A stretch of DNA of 64,000 nt from Holothuria scabra (Eukaryota > Echinodermata > Holothuroidea > Aspidochirotida > Holothuriidae). This document shows, piece by piece, positions 12,151 through 24,010 of this stretch. Both the position numbers and the translations under genes were made by a program. The stretch is from assembly GCA_037179385.1 (NCBI GenBank), contig CM074189.1, positions 24,241,648 to 24,305,647 on the forward strand. Direction: 5' to 3'. Every line of letters begins with the position of its first letter. Within the stretch, counting starts at the first letter, position 1. Below the pieces are notes generated by a model. The model searched no databases and was not told where the DNA came from. It worked only from the letters and a program-made list of their open reading frames with translations.

Positions 12151-12464
12151 AAAGCCAGATAACTATCTACAGAAATGCAGCAGTAAAACACGATAACATA
12201 TTTAGTTAAAGATGTCATGTTTTCAACATGTCTCCAATAGCCATTTGTTTGCCTGACGGCTGCTGTGAAAATCCAGTGTGGGGGCGCTCTGCTCCCTTGT
12301 GGTCATGGGCGGCGTGAAGTAGTTTACCTAACTCAAAGGTTCTTGTTTTGTGATTCGTGTTTTGTGTACTGAAAGAGCCCCATCATTTCATCGAGTGCCT
12401 ACAGGTAGCATATCCCAATTAGCATGTGTATTAATAAGTCCGTTTTGGGTTTTTTTTTTCAGAT

Positions 12465-12860
12465 AGAGCCCCTAAAGGGAGCACATTTTTGATATGATAT
12501 GGAATAGGCTGGGGTGTTTTGTAATTATTTTAGGAAAGAATATTATGGTGAACAAACGGGCTTGACTGAAGCAAGTTTGTGTAAATTATGGGCTTTAGAA
12601 GCTATGGAAGGCACACCAATCTTTTAGTGAAAACAAGTCTCCGAAAAGGGTGATTGAACTTTGAACTGAAATAACAAAAACTTTTCACTTCCATTTATAA
12701 AGCAAATGGAAAATTTCATGAATGGTCAACATGTCAGTTGTTATATGAATGGTAGCTTGAACCCGCCAAAACTTCAACAAGCTTTAAGAGGCCAGTTTAC
12801 ATTTGGATGTAGTGTGTAAGTCAACGTAGGAATTAATGGAGCTATGCTACCTCACAGTGA
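12465..12860. mobile_element. degenerate relative of the AGGGAGCACA MITE
   Basis: The left part reads CCCCTAAAGGGAGCACATTT. The right part contains AGTGTGTAAGTCAACGTAGG and AATTAATGGAGC, which match the right end of the element at 38532-39000 (GTGTGTAAGTCAATGGAG, TTAATGGTGG). Heavily diverged, so the boundaries are tentative. Confidence 0.35.
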
Positions 12861-13352
12861 GCATATCTTGCAATGCCGTCTTTTTCCTTTTTTCCTGAAC
12901 AAAAATAAATAAAATAATTAAACTTGCAGGAAAACCCTAACCATCAAGAAAGTTGCAATTGGAAAGATACCACTATTTGAATGCATTCATAAATTTTCCG
13001 AGCTTAGTTCAGAGATAAAATCCATCGACTTCAAAATGTGCCAAAAATTTTTCTCTTCAGGTGGTGAAGACCTGCACCCCAATAGCACATAGCGTTCGGA
13101 AGGTACTAATTTTCAAACAAAAGCATAGTTTTCTTAAGATAAGGTGCGCTATGGGAAACCTTTGATGTCGAGGTGGTTCGTTAGTCTGACGTTGCATTCA
13201 ATTTGCTGATGATTTCGAAGTTACCACCGTGAGTATTCAGCAACATCACCCTTCACAACGCGAAGGGTGAAAGGTTATGCTACACTTACAGGAAATTGTG
13301 TCCAAACATTCCAACAGTATCAGATTATCAAGGACAAACAGAGCATTCAATA

Positions 13353-14579
13353 CACTCTTAAAAAAAGTGGGCAAATTTTGCCCAACTTTTTGACCAACAC
13401 TGGGCATCTATTCAACAACCTAAACAGTTGGGCAAAACTTTAACCAACCAAATTTGGTAAAATTTATACCCAACTGTTGGGCAGGAGATTACCCAACTGT
13501 TTGGTAAATTAGCATTTTAAAACATACCCACTTGTTGGGCACTTCTTTTATTAAGCTGTTGGGCAAATGTATTGACCAAATGTTGGTTATATGTTAATCA
13601 TCTTTTCCTTAAACGTTGGTGCTTTCTTTACATGTTAGGTTGTAGGTTATGGCAGGGAGCTGCCACTGCAGCTCCCTGGTTAAGGCAACCCTTCGGTCCC
13701 GGTTAAAAAACCCTGGCTTAATAACCTATTTGGTTTGTCACTGAGTTTCGTATAGGTACGTCCAAAACTATCATTTTTAAAAGGCACTGTAAAATGATGT
13801 GTGTTAATGATGTGATGAAGTCTTGTAGTTTCGTCAATGTATAAATGTGAACACAAGGGCTGCATGAGGATTAGCTGGTCCGTAGCTCTCATACACTGTT
13901 ATCATGGTTATGAGACAGGTTTCTTGTTGTGCCGAAATGTTTCGAATAATAGTATATAAATGCTCATTCGGACGTGAAAGAGAATATCCCAGATCCTGAC
14001 CTCTCATTGGATAGCAGTTTTGCGCCGAATAAGAATCATGGAATCTCATACAAATGTGTTCTAGTTCGTAGTACTGTTTAAAGAATTTTATGGAAATAGA
14101 GATCGATTTCATGGTTTAAAGTAATGTACGAGTTTAGCTGCTTGGCCAATATAAAAGATGCCAAAGAGAATTTTCAGATTATGGTACCATGGTCTGATTA
14201 TGAGAAGAATTGTGAAACAAATCGGGTCAAGTGCACTGTTGTTTGGTGACAACACTGCAACCAACAATATACCCAACAAATTGGCAAAAAGTTACCCAAC
14301 AAGTGGGTAAAGGGAAAATATTCTCAACTGTAGAATAAAATCTTATCGTCATTTTGACCAGTCAGTTGGGTATAACAGTATACGCGTGCATGGAAGGGGA
14401 AATTTAACCATTATGTGAGCAAAGACTGACCAACACTTAAGCAATTACTTTTACTCAACAAAAACTTTGCCCAGCGTTTAAACATTGCACCAATTAGCCC
14501 CAAAGTTGGGCAAAGTTTAACCAACACATTTCATAAACTTCTTTAACCAACGGATATTTTACCCAACGTTTTAAGAGTG
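13353..14579. mobile_element. TA-flanked foldback element with GTTGGGCAAA repeats (1227 bp)
   Basis: The ends are CACTCTTAAAAAAAGTGGGC and ...CCAACGTTTTAAGAGTG, flanked by TA on both sides (13351-13352 and 14580-14581). The outer 280 bp on each side are arrays of GTTGGGCAAA / TTTRCCCAAC words that pair with each other. The middle (about 13640-14230) is unique and AT-rich, begins with a hairpin at 13647-13672, and may be an insertion or the ancestral core. TA targets are typical of Tc1/mariner-type elements, assigned here only by target and termini. Confidence 0.8.
13647..13672. repeat. perfect short hairpin CAGGGAGCTGC-loop-GCAGCTCCCTG
   Basis: An 11-bp perfect stem with a CACT loop sits in the spacer of the foldback element. 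A related but shorter stem-loop (GGGAGCCTTACAGCTCCC) occurs at about 26382-26399, also followed by TGGT, so this is a dispersed motif. Function unknown. Confidence 0.6.
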
Positions 14580-15586
14580 TATGGAAAAAACTAGTAAAAG
14601 GAATCTGAGGTTATGGTCCATTTTATATAACATTCTATAACTTTGGTGGAAATTTTAGGCAGGCTATGTTCAAAAAGTCTTTCGAAGGAGATATCTAGAG
14701 TTAGGGAAGAGTGTTGCTATGTGGTTTGAAGGACATTTTTTTCACACGACACTCTCGTGAAAAGCTACTAGAGTGCACCTTCAATAGTATAGTCTATGGA
14801 AAAATATTTTTTTTTCCTTCAACGGTCCATTCGTTTCTGTTTTTCTTCAATCAAGTAAAACTTATGAATTCACTGAGATAATTCACCTACCTTGTTATTA
14901 GCTTTTTTGTCCTCCTGTATATTATGCAATCATTTACCAACCCTTATATATGTACAATATTTACATTAAACACTATATAATTTGTCTCTGTTTAGTGTCT
15001 TTGCCACACTGATATTCGTTTTGCAAGGTTTTTTTGCAGTTATCAGCCTCCTGTAAATGGTGTATATAATATTATAAAATTATATGGACTTAAACATTTC
15101 CCTTAACGTTGTAATAAGCCTTGAGAAGGACCAAGAAGTCAGTATGCAGTCACGTGGCACTAAAAATCCAACATTTTTTAACCAGGCCAACGTAAATTTT
15201 ATACTGACAAACAGGCTCAGAAACCGAGGTATTGCGAAATCAGCGAAAAGGTTCTTATTCAAGCACGCAAAGTTTACAATTAGAATACCTATAGCCAACT
15301 GACCTTTAATATCAATAAAGTCTGACGAATATCCCCAATATATTTGCACCAATTTACATTGTTAAATCACAATCATGCAGTTATAGACGTTGTTTACTAA
15401 GCTTAGCGATCGAATCAACTCAGGTATACCTAGGCTCACTTGAGCTATATACCTTCATGCTTGAACGAAGGTAACTTTGGGGTTTTATCAAAAAGTCATC
15501 CTGTACATAATGTAGATCAGGTAAAACTGCTAGTTTCACAACTTCCATGCTCAATAACGTGAGCTGTACTGTGATCATGTGATAGT
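14580..15586. other. unassigned AT-rich sequence
   Basis: No repeat borders recognised. Overlapping frames of 90 (minus) and 72 (plus) codons at 15080-15352 oppose each other and carry no motif. Confidence 0.4.
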
Positions 15587-15645
15587 AAGTTAGCTAGCTA
15601 TAGATAGGGTTTTACGGCACAGTTTCCAACCTATTGGCTCACGTG
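15587..15645 (-). mobile_element. SINE 3' fragment
   Basis: AGCTAGCTATAGATAGGG, then TTTTACGGCACAGTTTCCAA and CCTATTGGCTCA, match the 3' end of the minus-strand SINEs at 52830 and 62115. Only the tail-proximal 60 bp is present, which fits a strongly 5'-truncated insertion. Confidence 0.6.
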
Positions 15646-16039
15646 ATGTTACGAGTAAAACTTCTTATCCGTGGAAAGATTTTCAATAGATGCTATCCAT
15701 ATGACGTCACAATACTACATGGCTGTCATGTTAAAGAACATGTAACTACGTAGTAGATCACATTCCACACGCTGGATTGTGTATGTATCGCGTAAACCTT
15801 AATGCACATTGCAAAATGCGTTCAGCACAAACTTGCATGTCCACTTGGCATAAGTGTCCAACGCATCCGTGACGTAAGCCTAGGCCTACTTTCAAAGCGA
15901 TTATCGAATGAACAAGGATGCACACTGAAGGATTTGCAGTACGGTGCCCTTTACAGGATAACAGCAAAATAATTTTCACACAGTATTTTACTTGTATGCT
16001 GTACTGTACTTGTAAGCATTGTGGTGAAAGTTTCATTCA

Positions 16040-16262
16040 TTTCCCATGTTCAGTTCTAGAGATATTGGTTAATGAAGTTGACACATTTTCCGTGAAAAAG
16101 TGAATTTGAAGCAAGTAGGTTTGATACCATGGATCCACATTTTTTCCTTTTGTTTTGGCCTTGGATAAATAATGTATTAGGGATGCCATAGCCCTAAGAT
16201 ACAAAGGTCGACAAATTCGTGTCGATCCAAAGTTTGTAAAGGTATTGCACCAATTTGCGAAC
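16040..16262 (+). repeat. dispersed repeat, copy 1 (partner near 26585-26720)
   Basis: AGTGAATTTGAAGCAAGTAG and TTTGATACCATG align with AGTGAACTTGAAGCAAACAA and TTTGATATCATG at 26640-26670, with weaker similarity continuing downstream. No TIR recognised. Confidence 0.5.
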
Positions 16263-16275
16263 ATATTCAAACTTA

Positions 16276-16619
16276 CAATCTTAAATCAAAAGAGCGACTT
16301 TCGATAGAGTGAAAAGTGTGAATTCACTCCATTAGAGTAATAATTCACTCTAGGAAGATTGAAATTCACTCCAAAAAAGTGAAATTCACTTAAAACGAGC
16401 GAAGTTTTCACTCCTGATGGAGTGCCCCCAGTGATCACTCTTAAAAAAAGAGTGATCATTGCAGGCACTCGTGATAATTTTCCCTCTTCCTCTCGTGAAT
16501 TTCACTCTTTTTGGAGTGAGCTTCACTCCTATTGGAGTGAATTATCACTCTAAAAGGGTGAATTTACACTTTTCACTCTATCAAAAAGTGATTAAGTTCA
16601 CTCTTTTGATTTTAGAGTG
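16276..16619. mobile_element. TA-flanked foldback MITE, GAGTGAA family (344 bp)
   Basis: The ends are CAATCTTAAATCAAAAGAGC and TTCACTCTTTTGATTTTAGAGTG, flanked by TA (16274-16275 and 16620-16621). The whole element is one imperfect palindrome built from GAGTGAA/TTCACTC words. Its centre (about 16420-16470) is a strong hairpin in which GTGATCACTCTT pairs with AAGAGTGATCAT. Homologous to 62329-62728, 44858-45153 and 54813-55347. Confidence 0.85.
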
Positions 16620-17320
16620 TAGGTAATACCACGTATAGTATCCTTATGTCACCTACTCTATTGTGCATTTATATGGGCATTATTATTCTGTCGCATTATA
16701 TGTATTATTGCGTGTGAAAAGTTACGTGTTATATCAGCGTGCTCGAAAGATTCAGAGCATGTCGACCTACTATATTTAATTTGTCACATTTGTCACATTC
16801 AATTTCTTATATTTTTAGATCGAATATGGGTAGAAATCAATGAAACAAAATCACTAGAATGCTGAGAATATGTTCCTCTTTGACATATCAAAAATTAGTT
16901 TGATTCTGAACTAAATCGCAATCGAAATGCAGGCAATTGTATTTATAAACTGTTATTCTAAATACAGTTGCCCAAAAGAACAGTGTCGTTACCAGATCGG
17001 CCAGAATGTCAAAATTAACAAGCTTGGGGGGGGGGGGGGGTACACGGGGCAAAGAAAAATGTTGGGAGCCGGGCACAGGGAGCTTATCCTCAGGAAGCTC
17101 TTTTGGATTAAACGTATCTGAAGGTGAACACTTAAATCTCAGGAGAGATATATTATTTTTTTTCTCGATTAACCTGACTCCTATTTTACTTTACGGGGGG
17201 GGGGGGGGAATTTTGAGAGGGGAAACATCCCCCACGTTACGCCGCCGAGGGCCTTAAAGTAATAAGTGATGTCTGGTCCTGCTGTTACAAGACATAATAT
17301 GTTTGTAGCAGGCTATCTTA
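16620..17320. other. unassigned, two long G runs
   Basis: G runs at about 17027-17040 and 17196-17208. The second is followed by CACGTTACGCCGCCGAGG, which could be the end of a decayed TIR element, but no mirrored end or duplication was found. Confidence 0.4.
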
Positions 17321-17324
17321 AGAG

Positions 17325-17560
17325 ACTTTGGCTTGCAACCAGCAGATATATAGATGTTACAGACTCCTAGACGGGTCATACTGAAGACTTAAATAATGGA
17401 ACCTACTGCGATTGCGCTTATTGCTTACCATAAGCAATGGTGTCCTGGAAACCATCCAGTGAGCTGCAACTGAAAAAAAGGTTGTGGTTAGCCCCGGGCC
17501 GACTTGAAACAAATCGGTTAGAAACTTGACCGTAAAACCTAATCCATGTACGAAATATTT
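17325..17560 (+). mobile_element. SINE, body and 3' part
   Basis: GACGGGTCATACTGAAGACT, CATCCAGTGAGCTGCAACTG, then GGTTGTGGTTAGCCC...CCGACTTG and GACCGTAAAACC occur in the same order as in the SINEs at 48381 and 49800. The tRNA head is eroded: no convincing B box remains upstream of 17375. Confidence 0.65.
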
Positions 17561-18404
17561 TGAACTTACGTGAATTTTATACCAGAGAAACAAGATATGT
17601 ATAATGACTGTCGGGCACTTTTTAAGCTTTCTACATTTGAATCCTCTAGCCAGTAAGTTCAAAGAACTCAAAAACCAGTTAAGTCAGCTGGCTAGACCTA
17701 TTTCATTTCAATGTTAGTATCTTGACCATAACATTTTGCGAGAACAGTGACGTTTTAGTTGGCAACTGAGATATGTTGCGAAACTGTTGGTGTGTAAAAC
17801 TACATTGTGTAATAACAGTAACGCACATCAGGTGATCACATGCAGATAAGAAGGGGGAAAGAAAAACAAAATAGATTTACAAATGAGCCGTTCCTATTAA
17901 ACCGGGTCATTTAAAACGAAAGCAGACAGGTTGTTTACGAAAAAGTTAGATTCTTATCTTTGATTATTTTCTGTCTGATTGGTTCGTAAAAGTGAAAGAC
18001 TGCTGAAATAATCATCTATTTGTAATAAAGGGGAAAATGTTCGGTCGAGCTAATGATGTGCTTTATCGTTTCATAGAGGCCCGAAGCCAGAACCCTGGGC
18101 GTGTTTTGGGTTTTGGAGGAAACGATTCTAGATTTTTGAATACTAAGTCAACATCGTGGTGTAAAGCTTTTAAGAGACCTCTAAAAGATAAAAATAAATA
18201 AGTTTTGGAATACTGGTAAAAATTTGTGTACGAACGCCGCGGTTTGTTTCTTTTTGTCGTTTTTTATATCCCCAAATCAAACAATGACCTTTATACAGTT
18301 ATAACATGAGTGTTTTTTAAAGATTGAAATTCTTTTTCTAAAATCCTCCCGACCCTCTAGCAAAGTGTCGTTCGGCGTAACCAAACTCTGAAGGGCTTCC
18401 CTAA
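17561..18404. other. unassigned
   Basis: Nothing recognisable. Unusually poor in long frames. Confidence 0.4.
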
Positions 18405-18407
18405 GAA

Positions 18408-18445
18408 GATACGTCCTTCGGAGGACAATACGTGATTAAACTCAC
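18408..18445. pseudogene. possible displaced U2 stem-loop IIa
   Basis: GATACGTCCTTCGGAGGACA followed by ATACGTGATTAAA resembles the U2 stem-loop IIa region on the plus strand, opposite to the neighbouring 5'-end fragment. Because that stem is itself nearly palindromic, a minus-strand reading colinear with the fragment (with an insertion) is also possible. Orientation is therefore left open. Confidence 0.4.
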
Positions 18446-18494
18446 TGTCTCAAGAAAATTTACATCACTGGTCTGTCCGTGGCTCCATTCTAGA

Positions 18495-18550
18495 CTGGAT
18501 GAAAAGCAGACATAATACACATGATCTTAGCCAAAAGGCCGAGAAGCAAT
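18495..18550 (-). pseudogene. U2 snRNA 5'-end pseudogene fragment
   Basis: Read on the minus strand from 18550, the first 28 nt match the 5' end of U2 spliceosomal RNA with one change near the start: TTGCTTCTCGGCCTTTTGG then CTAAGATC. This covers the branch-point-recognition region only in part. Similarity fades over the next 25 nt (GTGTATTATGTCTG versus the U2 GTGTAGTATCTGT). The expected stem-loop IIa, Sm site and 3' half do not follow in order, so it cannot be a working U2 gene. Confidence 0.8.
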
Positions 18551-18639
18551 TTTAAAGATTTTTTAAAAGATTTTCCATTCCAAACAATGGCATTGTTCAT
18601 GGTATTATGACTACTTCAAGGGTAGTTCAGCCAGAAGAA

Positions 18640-18775
18640 GGTAGGGGGTAAGGGGACTGCTGCAAGAAAACAATAGAAAAAGTCGGGACCAAAAATAAGA
18701 AGTGAAGAGGAAGAGAAGAAGAGACAAAAAAGAAATAAAAAAGGAGAAGGAAAACATAACAAAGAAAGGGTTTAT
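18640..18775 (+). repeat. purine-rich tract
   Basis: Almost entirely A and G for over 100 bases (GAAGAGGAAGAGAAGAAGAG...AAAGGAGAAGG). The minus-strand frame of 73 codons here is low-complexity Ser/Phe/Leu and is an artefact of the composition. Confidence 0.7.
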
Positions 18776-18797
18776 TGTCGAGAAGTAAATAGATGTT

Positions 18798-19054
18798 GGA
18801 CCGATTTTACTAACATCAATTTTAGCGATCATTGCTAACTCGCTCGCTAACTAGAAATTCTCGCTAGCAGCGATAGCGATTAAATTTCGGTTTAACTGAA
18901 CGTTACCCAAAAACAAAACTAAGCAATGAAAAATTAATTGCTAAAGTTGCCAGAAATCATTTTGAAAAATTGGTCGCTAAATTGCGATTAATTTAAGATT
19001 TAGAGACGGATTTCGGCGTTTGCGATGATCGCTAAATGTTAGAGAAATCGGTCC
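18798..19054. mobile_element. TIR MITE, GGACCGATTT family (257 bp)
   Basis: The left end GGACCGATTTTACTAACATC and TTTTAGCGATCA pair with the right end TGATCGCTAAATGTTAGAG and AAATCGGTCC. The interior is built of GCGATTAA / TTAATTGCTAA words. No clear target duplication and no coding capacity. Confidence 0.75.
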
Positions 19055-20144
19055 CTCATTAAAGTAAATTCTGGTTGCAATATCGAACGAGTGATGAGAA
19101 AGGCATGGTGAAAACTGAGGACGTGGGGTCTCAAGAAAAACAAGGATCAGAAATGCCGAGACGATGGATAACGTCAGGATATTTTTGTGCGGCAAGGAGA
19201 AAAAGGACTGGGGTTCTACGAAAGGAAGGAATCGTTAGCGGGCTAGGTTATAAAAGGAAGGAAATATTAGGCAGGGGATGAAGGTGAAGACAGAAAACTG
19301 GGAAACGAAAAATAAAACCAGACCGTAAGTGTGGGCGAGTGATAAGGGGCAGAACGGTCTCGATATTGGATTTTCATGCTTCATCATTCACCAGTAAGAT
19401 ACACTTTAAACTATACGGTCACTCCGGTAAAGATTGTCTGTGAAGTGAAAAGTCATTTGGGTTACATAGGAATGCGGTTAGGAGCCCTGGCAAGGAAAAA
19501 GATTATCAGCAAGATATAAACCATGCTAAGAGGCTCTTTCGGTGCTATTCGGGTCCGTTGAGCGATCGTTCCATTTTACTACTGAGCAGAAGCTATTCAA
19601 AGCCGACAACCACCCATCCTATTAAATGCAGACACAGGGAGTGCTGGTTGGAACAAAATTATTCTTGGTAAAAAGGAAAAACAAATAAATAAAATAATTG
19701 AAAAATAAAGCAAAATAAGAATAATGCAGGGAAAGAAAAGTGCCATAGAAAATAAGAAAGAATTAATGTAGATTATGAAAAAAGACAAGAAAGAAAATCC
19801 AGAAAGCTTTCTAAAATGTTTTTTTTTTTGTCTGCCTGTGTCATGATTGCTTCTTTTTGGAAAAGATAGAACTAAATGAATTGGAGCTGGAAAGTGCAAT
19901 CTACATATTTGGGACCCTGTTGGTCTAAAGTTTTCTTAGAACGCTTTTTATGCAAGTGTTGGTGGTGCTCCGTTTTGATTTATCCAAGGAGGAAAGGTCA
20001 TGGACTTATCTGAATGTCCCGGTTCTTTCGCCGCCTCCACACCGACAAAGCAAATAAATAGTCATTTTTCCGAGTTTCATTGTTTTTAAATATGGTCAAA
20101 TTATCTTAATCGCAACTACACAAACTCGCATAATGGTTAGATCA
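19055..20144. other. unassigned, partly purine- and A-rich
   Basis: 19095-19325 and 19665-19800 are A/G-rich low-complexity sequence. The minus-strand frame 19597-19899 (100 codons, Phe/Ile/Leu-rich) mirrors that composition and is not supported as a gene. Confidence 0.4.
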
Positions 20145-20510
20145 TGCCGTGACGTCTCTTCTTGAGGAAGCAACATAGACACCCCAGTACATCAAAGGCG
20201 GTGTGGGGTGTAACTGATATCTGAGTTTGTCACATGATCTGTGCCCTGAAACGAGCTAAGCTTTCATTGCATTCACACTGCGTGAAAAGCAATTAATACA
20301 CGCTTGATTAACATGTAGGCTAACCTCAAATGTTACGTAACTTTTTGTGTATTTTTATATATCTGTTACTGTCAATCGAGTAATCAGACGTGAAATGTGA
20401 CTTTATCAAGTGTGGGGATCGTGAGCTTCATTTCCTCCCTGAGGCCATAGATGTAATCAAGCAGAGAAGGAGAATGTAACAAAAAGTAAGAAGAAACGTT
20501 TCATCGTGAT
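20145..20510 (+). mobile_element. repeat family A, copy 1 (intact reference copy)
   Basis: Begins CATGCCGTGACGTCTCTTCTTGAGG and ends AAGTAAGAAGAAACGTTTCATC (pieces at both edges). GACGTCTCTTCTT and AAGAAACGTTTC are imperfect terminal inverted repeats. There are four copies in the window: 20145 and 23644 on the plus strand, 47224 and 57503 on the minus strand. This copy has no insertion and so serves as the empty-site reference for the insertions in copies 3 and 4. Confidence 0.7.
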
Positions 20511-21040
20511 TATAATTTAATGAATGGTTCTTTTTGTCCCTACACCAGATCTTTTCGGACTTCTGAAGGCCAAGCGGAATGGTAACTTGGGCCAACAATG
20601 CGAGGGGCGTTACTTCCACAATTCATTTAAAATCCAAGGAGTTGGGACAATAATTGAATTCTTCTCGATGCTACTGAATGTAATGCCTACATTCATTGCT
20701 TGAGAAGGCTGTTGTTTCTATTGGGTGATCCGATCGCTTCCTCTTGAAATTTCGGACTTCATGCTAACATTTTAAGTTACAAGAACGGATCACGTTCTAA
20801 AGTTGTTCACATTGTTCATTGTTTCAAGTTGTCAAAAATAGAAACGAAACTTTTAAAACAGAAGATAATCAAGCGCTTACCGAAGGGGGAAAAGGTAAGG
20901 GGAACTGTCCCCTTGCAGCATATTTTTGGGACTTTCCGTTTTGTTTTTATGAGACCACTAATATTCTTCCTATTTAAATAGGCCCGGAAAGTGCCATTTC
21001 CAGGAATTTTAGAGGCATATTTGGGCAACACTTGGCAATG
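20511..21040. other. unassigned
   Basis: No recognisable feature. Confidence 0.4.
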
Positions 21041-21295
21041 CACTGTAAACACAAGTTGTCAAATGGTGTATGTGTCTGAATTGACTTACCACGTTAGTCT
21101 CTCATATTTGACTAGTTTATGATGATATCTTACTAATGTTGTAGTAATTGACTAATGGGTATCACTCAAAACTTAGTCAAGGAGGCTTAGAAACTATCCA
21201 AATGGGTCAAATATTATAGTCAAATATATGTCTACGTTGTTTACTAACGTGATTAGCCAATTCAGACACTACTTGATTAATTTGTGTTTACAGTG
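21041..21295. mobile_element. TIR MITE, CACTGTAAACAC family (255 bp)
   Basis: The left end CACTGTAAACACAAGTTGTC and right end TTGTGTTTACAGTG are inverted repeats. TA follows on the right (21296-21297) and TG, a possible decayed TA, precedes on the left. The interior consists of repeated TGACTAA / TTAGTCA words like the element at 1044-1297, which suggests a common family. Confidence 0.7.
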
Positions 21296-22161
21296 TAGTA
21301 TTTTGAATTAATAGGGTGGCACCGTAATTAAAACGTCTCTCTACAGGTTTTTCCCCTCCTGGCTTCTCGGCTCAAGGTAATTGAAACAGTGTAAATGGTT
21401 GTGTATTTAAATGTTTGTTGAAGGATACTTTTTGATTTCTAATGAATTCAAGCTTCCGGTCGGCAAAATAAATTGGGAATATGTGTTACCAAGATCACAG
21501 TGACTAGATTTAATGCTTTAATTAAAGAAGCTTCTTGAGCGTAGTTAGAATGTGACTAAACTTTCTCAAAAACGCTCGTTAACTTGTAGAAAAGCAAAAT
21601 TTATATGTAATTACGCATCCATGAAAACGTGTGCGGACTCCAAAGCTGTTTTTGTATATCAAGCGATTTGTACATGCGCAATACGTTAAATGTTGGAGTC
21701 ACATAGCCACTAATCATAAACACGTTACCGACGCGTCATAATTACGATACTTATTCAATAACATTTCAGATAACCTTTGTTTGATTTTGTTTTAATTTCG
21801 AGGAAACCTTTCATTGATTAAATTTGTGTTATAGCCTGAACAATTTGATGTGTAACGGAGGGACTTGAATAAAACAATTGATTTCATATTTTTCATAGTC
21901 TAATTCATGAGACGAAAACGAAAGCCAACGTTTAGATACTGTTAGTCTGCTTTAGAATATCCTTTTCATAATTTAAAAAAAATAGTGAGGTTGATCCATA
22001 CTTCAATGTAACGTGGAAAACTTTGAACAGTACTGAAACTTGTTCAATTTTGATCAAGATAGTGTCCTACTCAGAACAGGGATCTGTTATAAGAGTGAGT
22101 TCCATCGGAACCGTTAATGTAGACCTTCAAAACGATGACAAAATCCTTTCATTAGGGATAC
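21296..22161. other. unassigned AT-rich sequence
   Basis: No recognisable feature. Confidence 0.4.
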
Positions 22162-22364
22162 TTAAAGGACCAATTCTCTCACCCCAAGTTGTATTCTAAC
22201 CAATATGTAATCAAAACACTCTCAGTACTGTTCTTTCTGTGCAATATAAGCATTGGAAATTTGCATTGTTTGAACTACCTGCCAACTAAAGAGCTTGGCC
22301 AATAGAGAATTTCTGTGGACTACTGCAAAATTGTAGTGTGGGTCAGAGGATAAGCCCTTTAAAA
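22162..22364. mobile_element. TTAA-type MITE family B, copy 1 (internally shortened)
   Basis: The left end TTAAAGGACCAATTCTCTCA matches the left end at 57042. The right end GTGGGTCAGAGGATAAGC then CCTTTAAA is its approximate inverse. The termini contain TTAA/TTTAAA. It is about 100 bp shorter than the copy at 57046-57350. The minus-strand frames across it are chance. Confidence 0.65.
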
Positions 22365-23643
22365 CAGAGAAAATCCACAAAACTAAATTCAAGTAAATGT
22401 GTTTCTTGAGCAGTAGAAGAGGCAATCGTCTCCTGATCTACCGTATGGTCAAAGAAATCGATGGTTATCCAAACACATTCACATTGATTGTGCTCGCACA
22501 CAACGCACAAGCGAACAGACTTATACACAGGCACACCTATTGTTGATTTCTAGGTACGTTTACTTTTAGGGGCTTTGTCTCTTTAAAAGCAAATTGTTTC
22601 TTTTTCTAAAAAATATCGGTGATTGGGAAGTGTTGACCTAAGGAAGTATTTGTGATCGGATAATAGTTTAATTCTTTCGGTCATTTCCGTGAAAGATATT
22701 GTTGCCCACACTGCCCTGATGTTCTAATTATATTTCACGGCCAATGGGAACCGTCTGGACAAAGGATAAAAGGACGATTCCCTTTCGTGACCATGGGCCA
22801 GCAATAAAAAAAGGACAGCCAAAACACTTGGAATGGATTCTAATAAAAATAAATGTTCACAACTCCTGCGCTTCAAGTATACTTAGACGGTACACAAAGG
22901 AAATAGTTTCATTCATTATCAAATCATTCTCTCCCAGGAGAAAATGCCTGTTCAAACCTTTTGAACAGGCTTCTACATGTATAAAAGGTTATTGGAAACA
23001 AATCAACAGGTTTCAACAGGATTTTTAGCTTCGTCTAGAGTATGTTACCTGTTGACACCTGTTGACTTTCATCACTCAAAAGATAACTGGATCATTGTTT
23101 GCTCTTACCTATTAGAATTTCATCAGGTCTCAACAGAAACTTTTCCCCGGGGCATAAGTGAACCCGATCAATATGACGAGTTCGGTGGCTCTGCAAATGC
23201 GAACAATTACCAAATCGTCGGGACGAACAAACCAATCCAGCACATACTATTCGCATTTCAAAATTTAAGATTACATGAAAATATAGTGACCTCACTCTTT
23301 CTTAATCCAACCAAAACGTGAGGAGTGTAGTTTTTTGCAGTGGTGAACTGTTCCTTAATTGCCTTAATGGCGTAAAATATGCATTTAAATCTGCCGTAGA
23401 GTACAGATGAGTCCCCTTTTTTAGTTCGAGTCGGCTAATCAGGATTGTGCCATAGTGTTACATGCACGTGCGGCACGAAAACAAAACGAACACAAAATGT
23501 GTTGATTTCGGTTTGCATATCAATCTCCATGCCCCATAATTTCATGCTCCAACGAATTACCGAACTGGCTTTTATAGAGCCTCATCTCCTCAAAACATCA
23601 TATTTGAAGTGCTACGGAAATTACATCATGCTTGATGTTTAAA
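22365..23643. other. unassigned; includes a perfect hairpin at 22946-22970
   Basis: GCCTGTTCAAA-CCT-TTTGAACAGGC (22946-22970) is a perfect 11-bp stem with a 3-nt loop. The overlapping plus-strand frames 22744-23028 and 22977-23321 (94 and 114 codons) lie in a relatively open region but contain no motif I recognise. They are not called as genes. Confidence 0.4.
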
Positions 23644-24010
23644 TCATGCCGTGACGTTTCTTCCTGAGAAAGCAACATAGACATCGAGTAGAGCAAAGAC
23701 GGTTTAGGGTGTAACTGGGATCTGAAATTGTTACATGATCTTCTCCCTCAAATTAGCTATGCTTTCATTGTGTTCAAACTGCGTGAAAAGCAATTGACAA
23801 ATGCTTGACTGGCCGGTTAGCCGACCTCAAATGTTAAGTAACTTTTAGTGTATATAATATGTCTGCTCCTGTCAATCAATTAATCACATGTGAAATGACT
23901 GTATCAAGTGTGTGTGTGTAGTGAGCTTAATTTCCTCCTTGAAGCTATAAGAGGTAATCAGGCAGAGAAAGAATATGAAACAAAAAGTAAGAAGGAACGT
24001 TTCATCATGT
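23644..24010 (+). mobile_element. repeat family A, copy 2
   Basis: Colinear with 20145-20510: CATGCCGTGACGTTTCTTCC at the left, GAAAGCAACATAGACATC, GCTATGCTTTCATTGTGTTC, and AAGTAAGAAGGAACGTTTCA at the right. No insertion. Confidence 0.7.
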
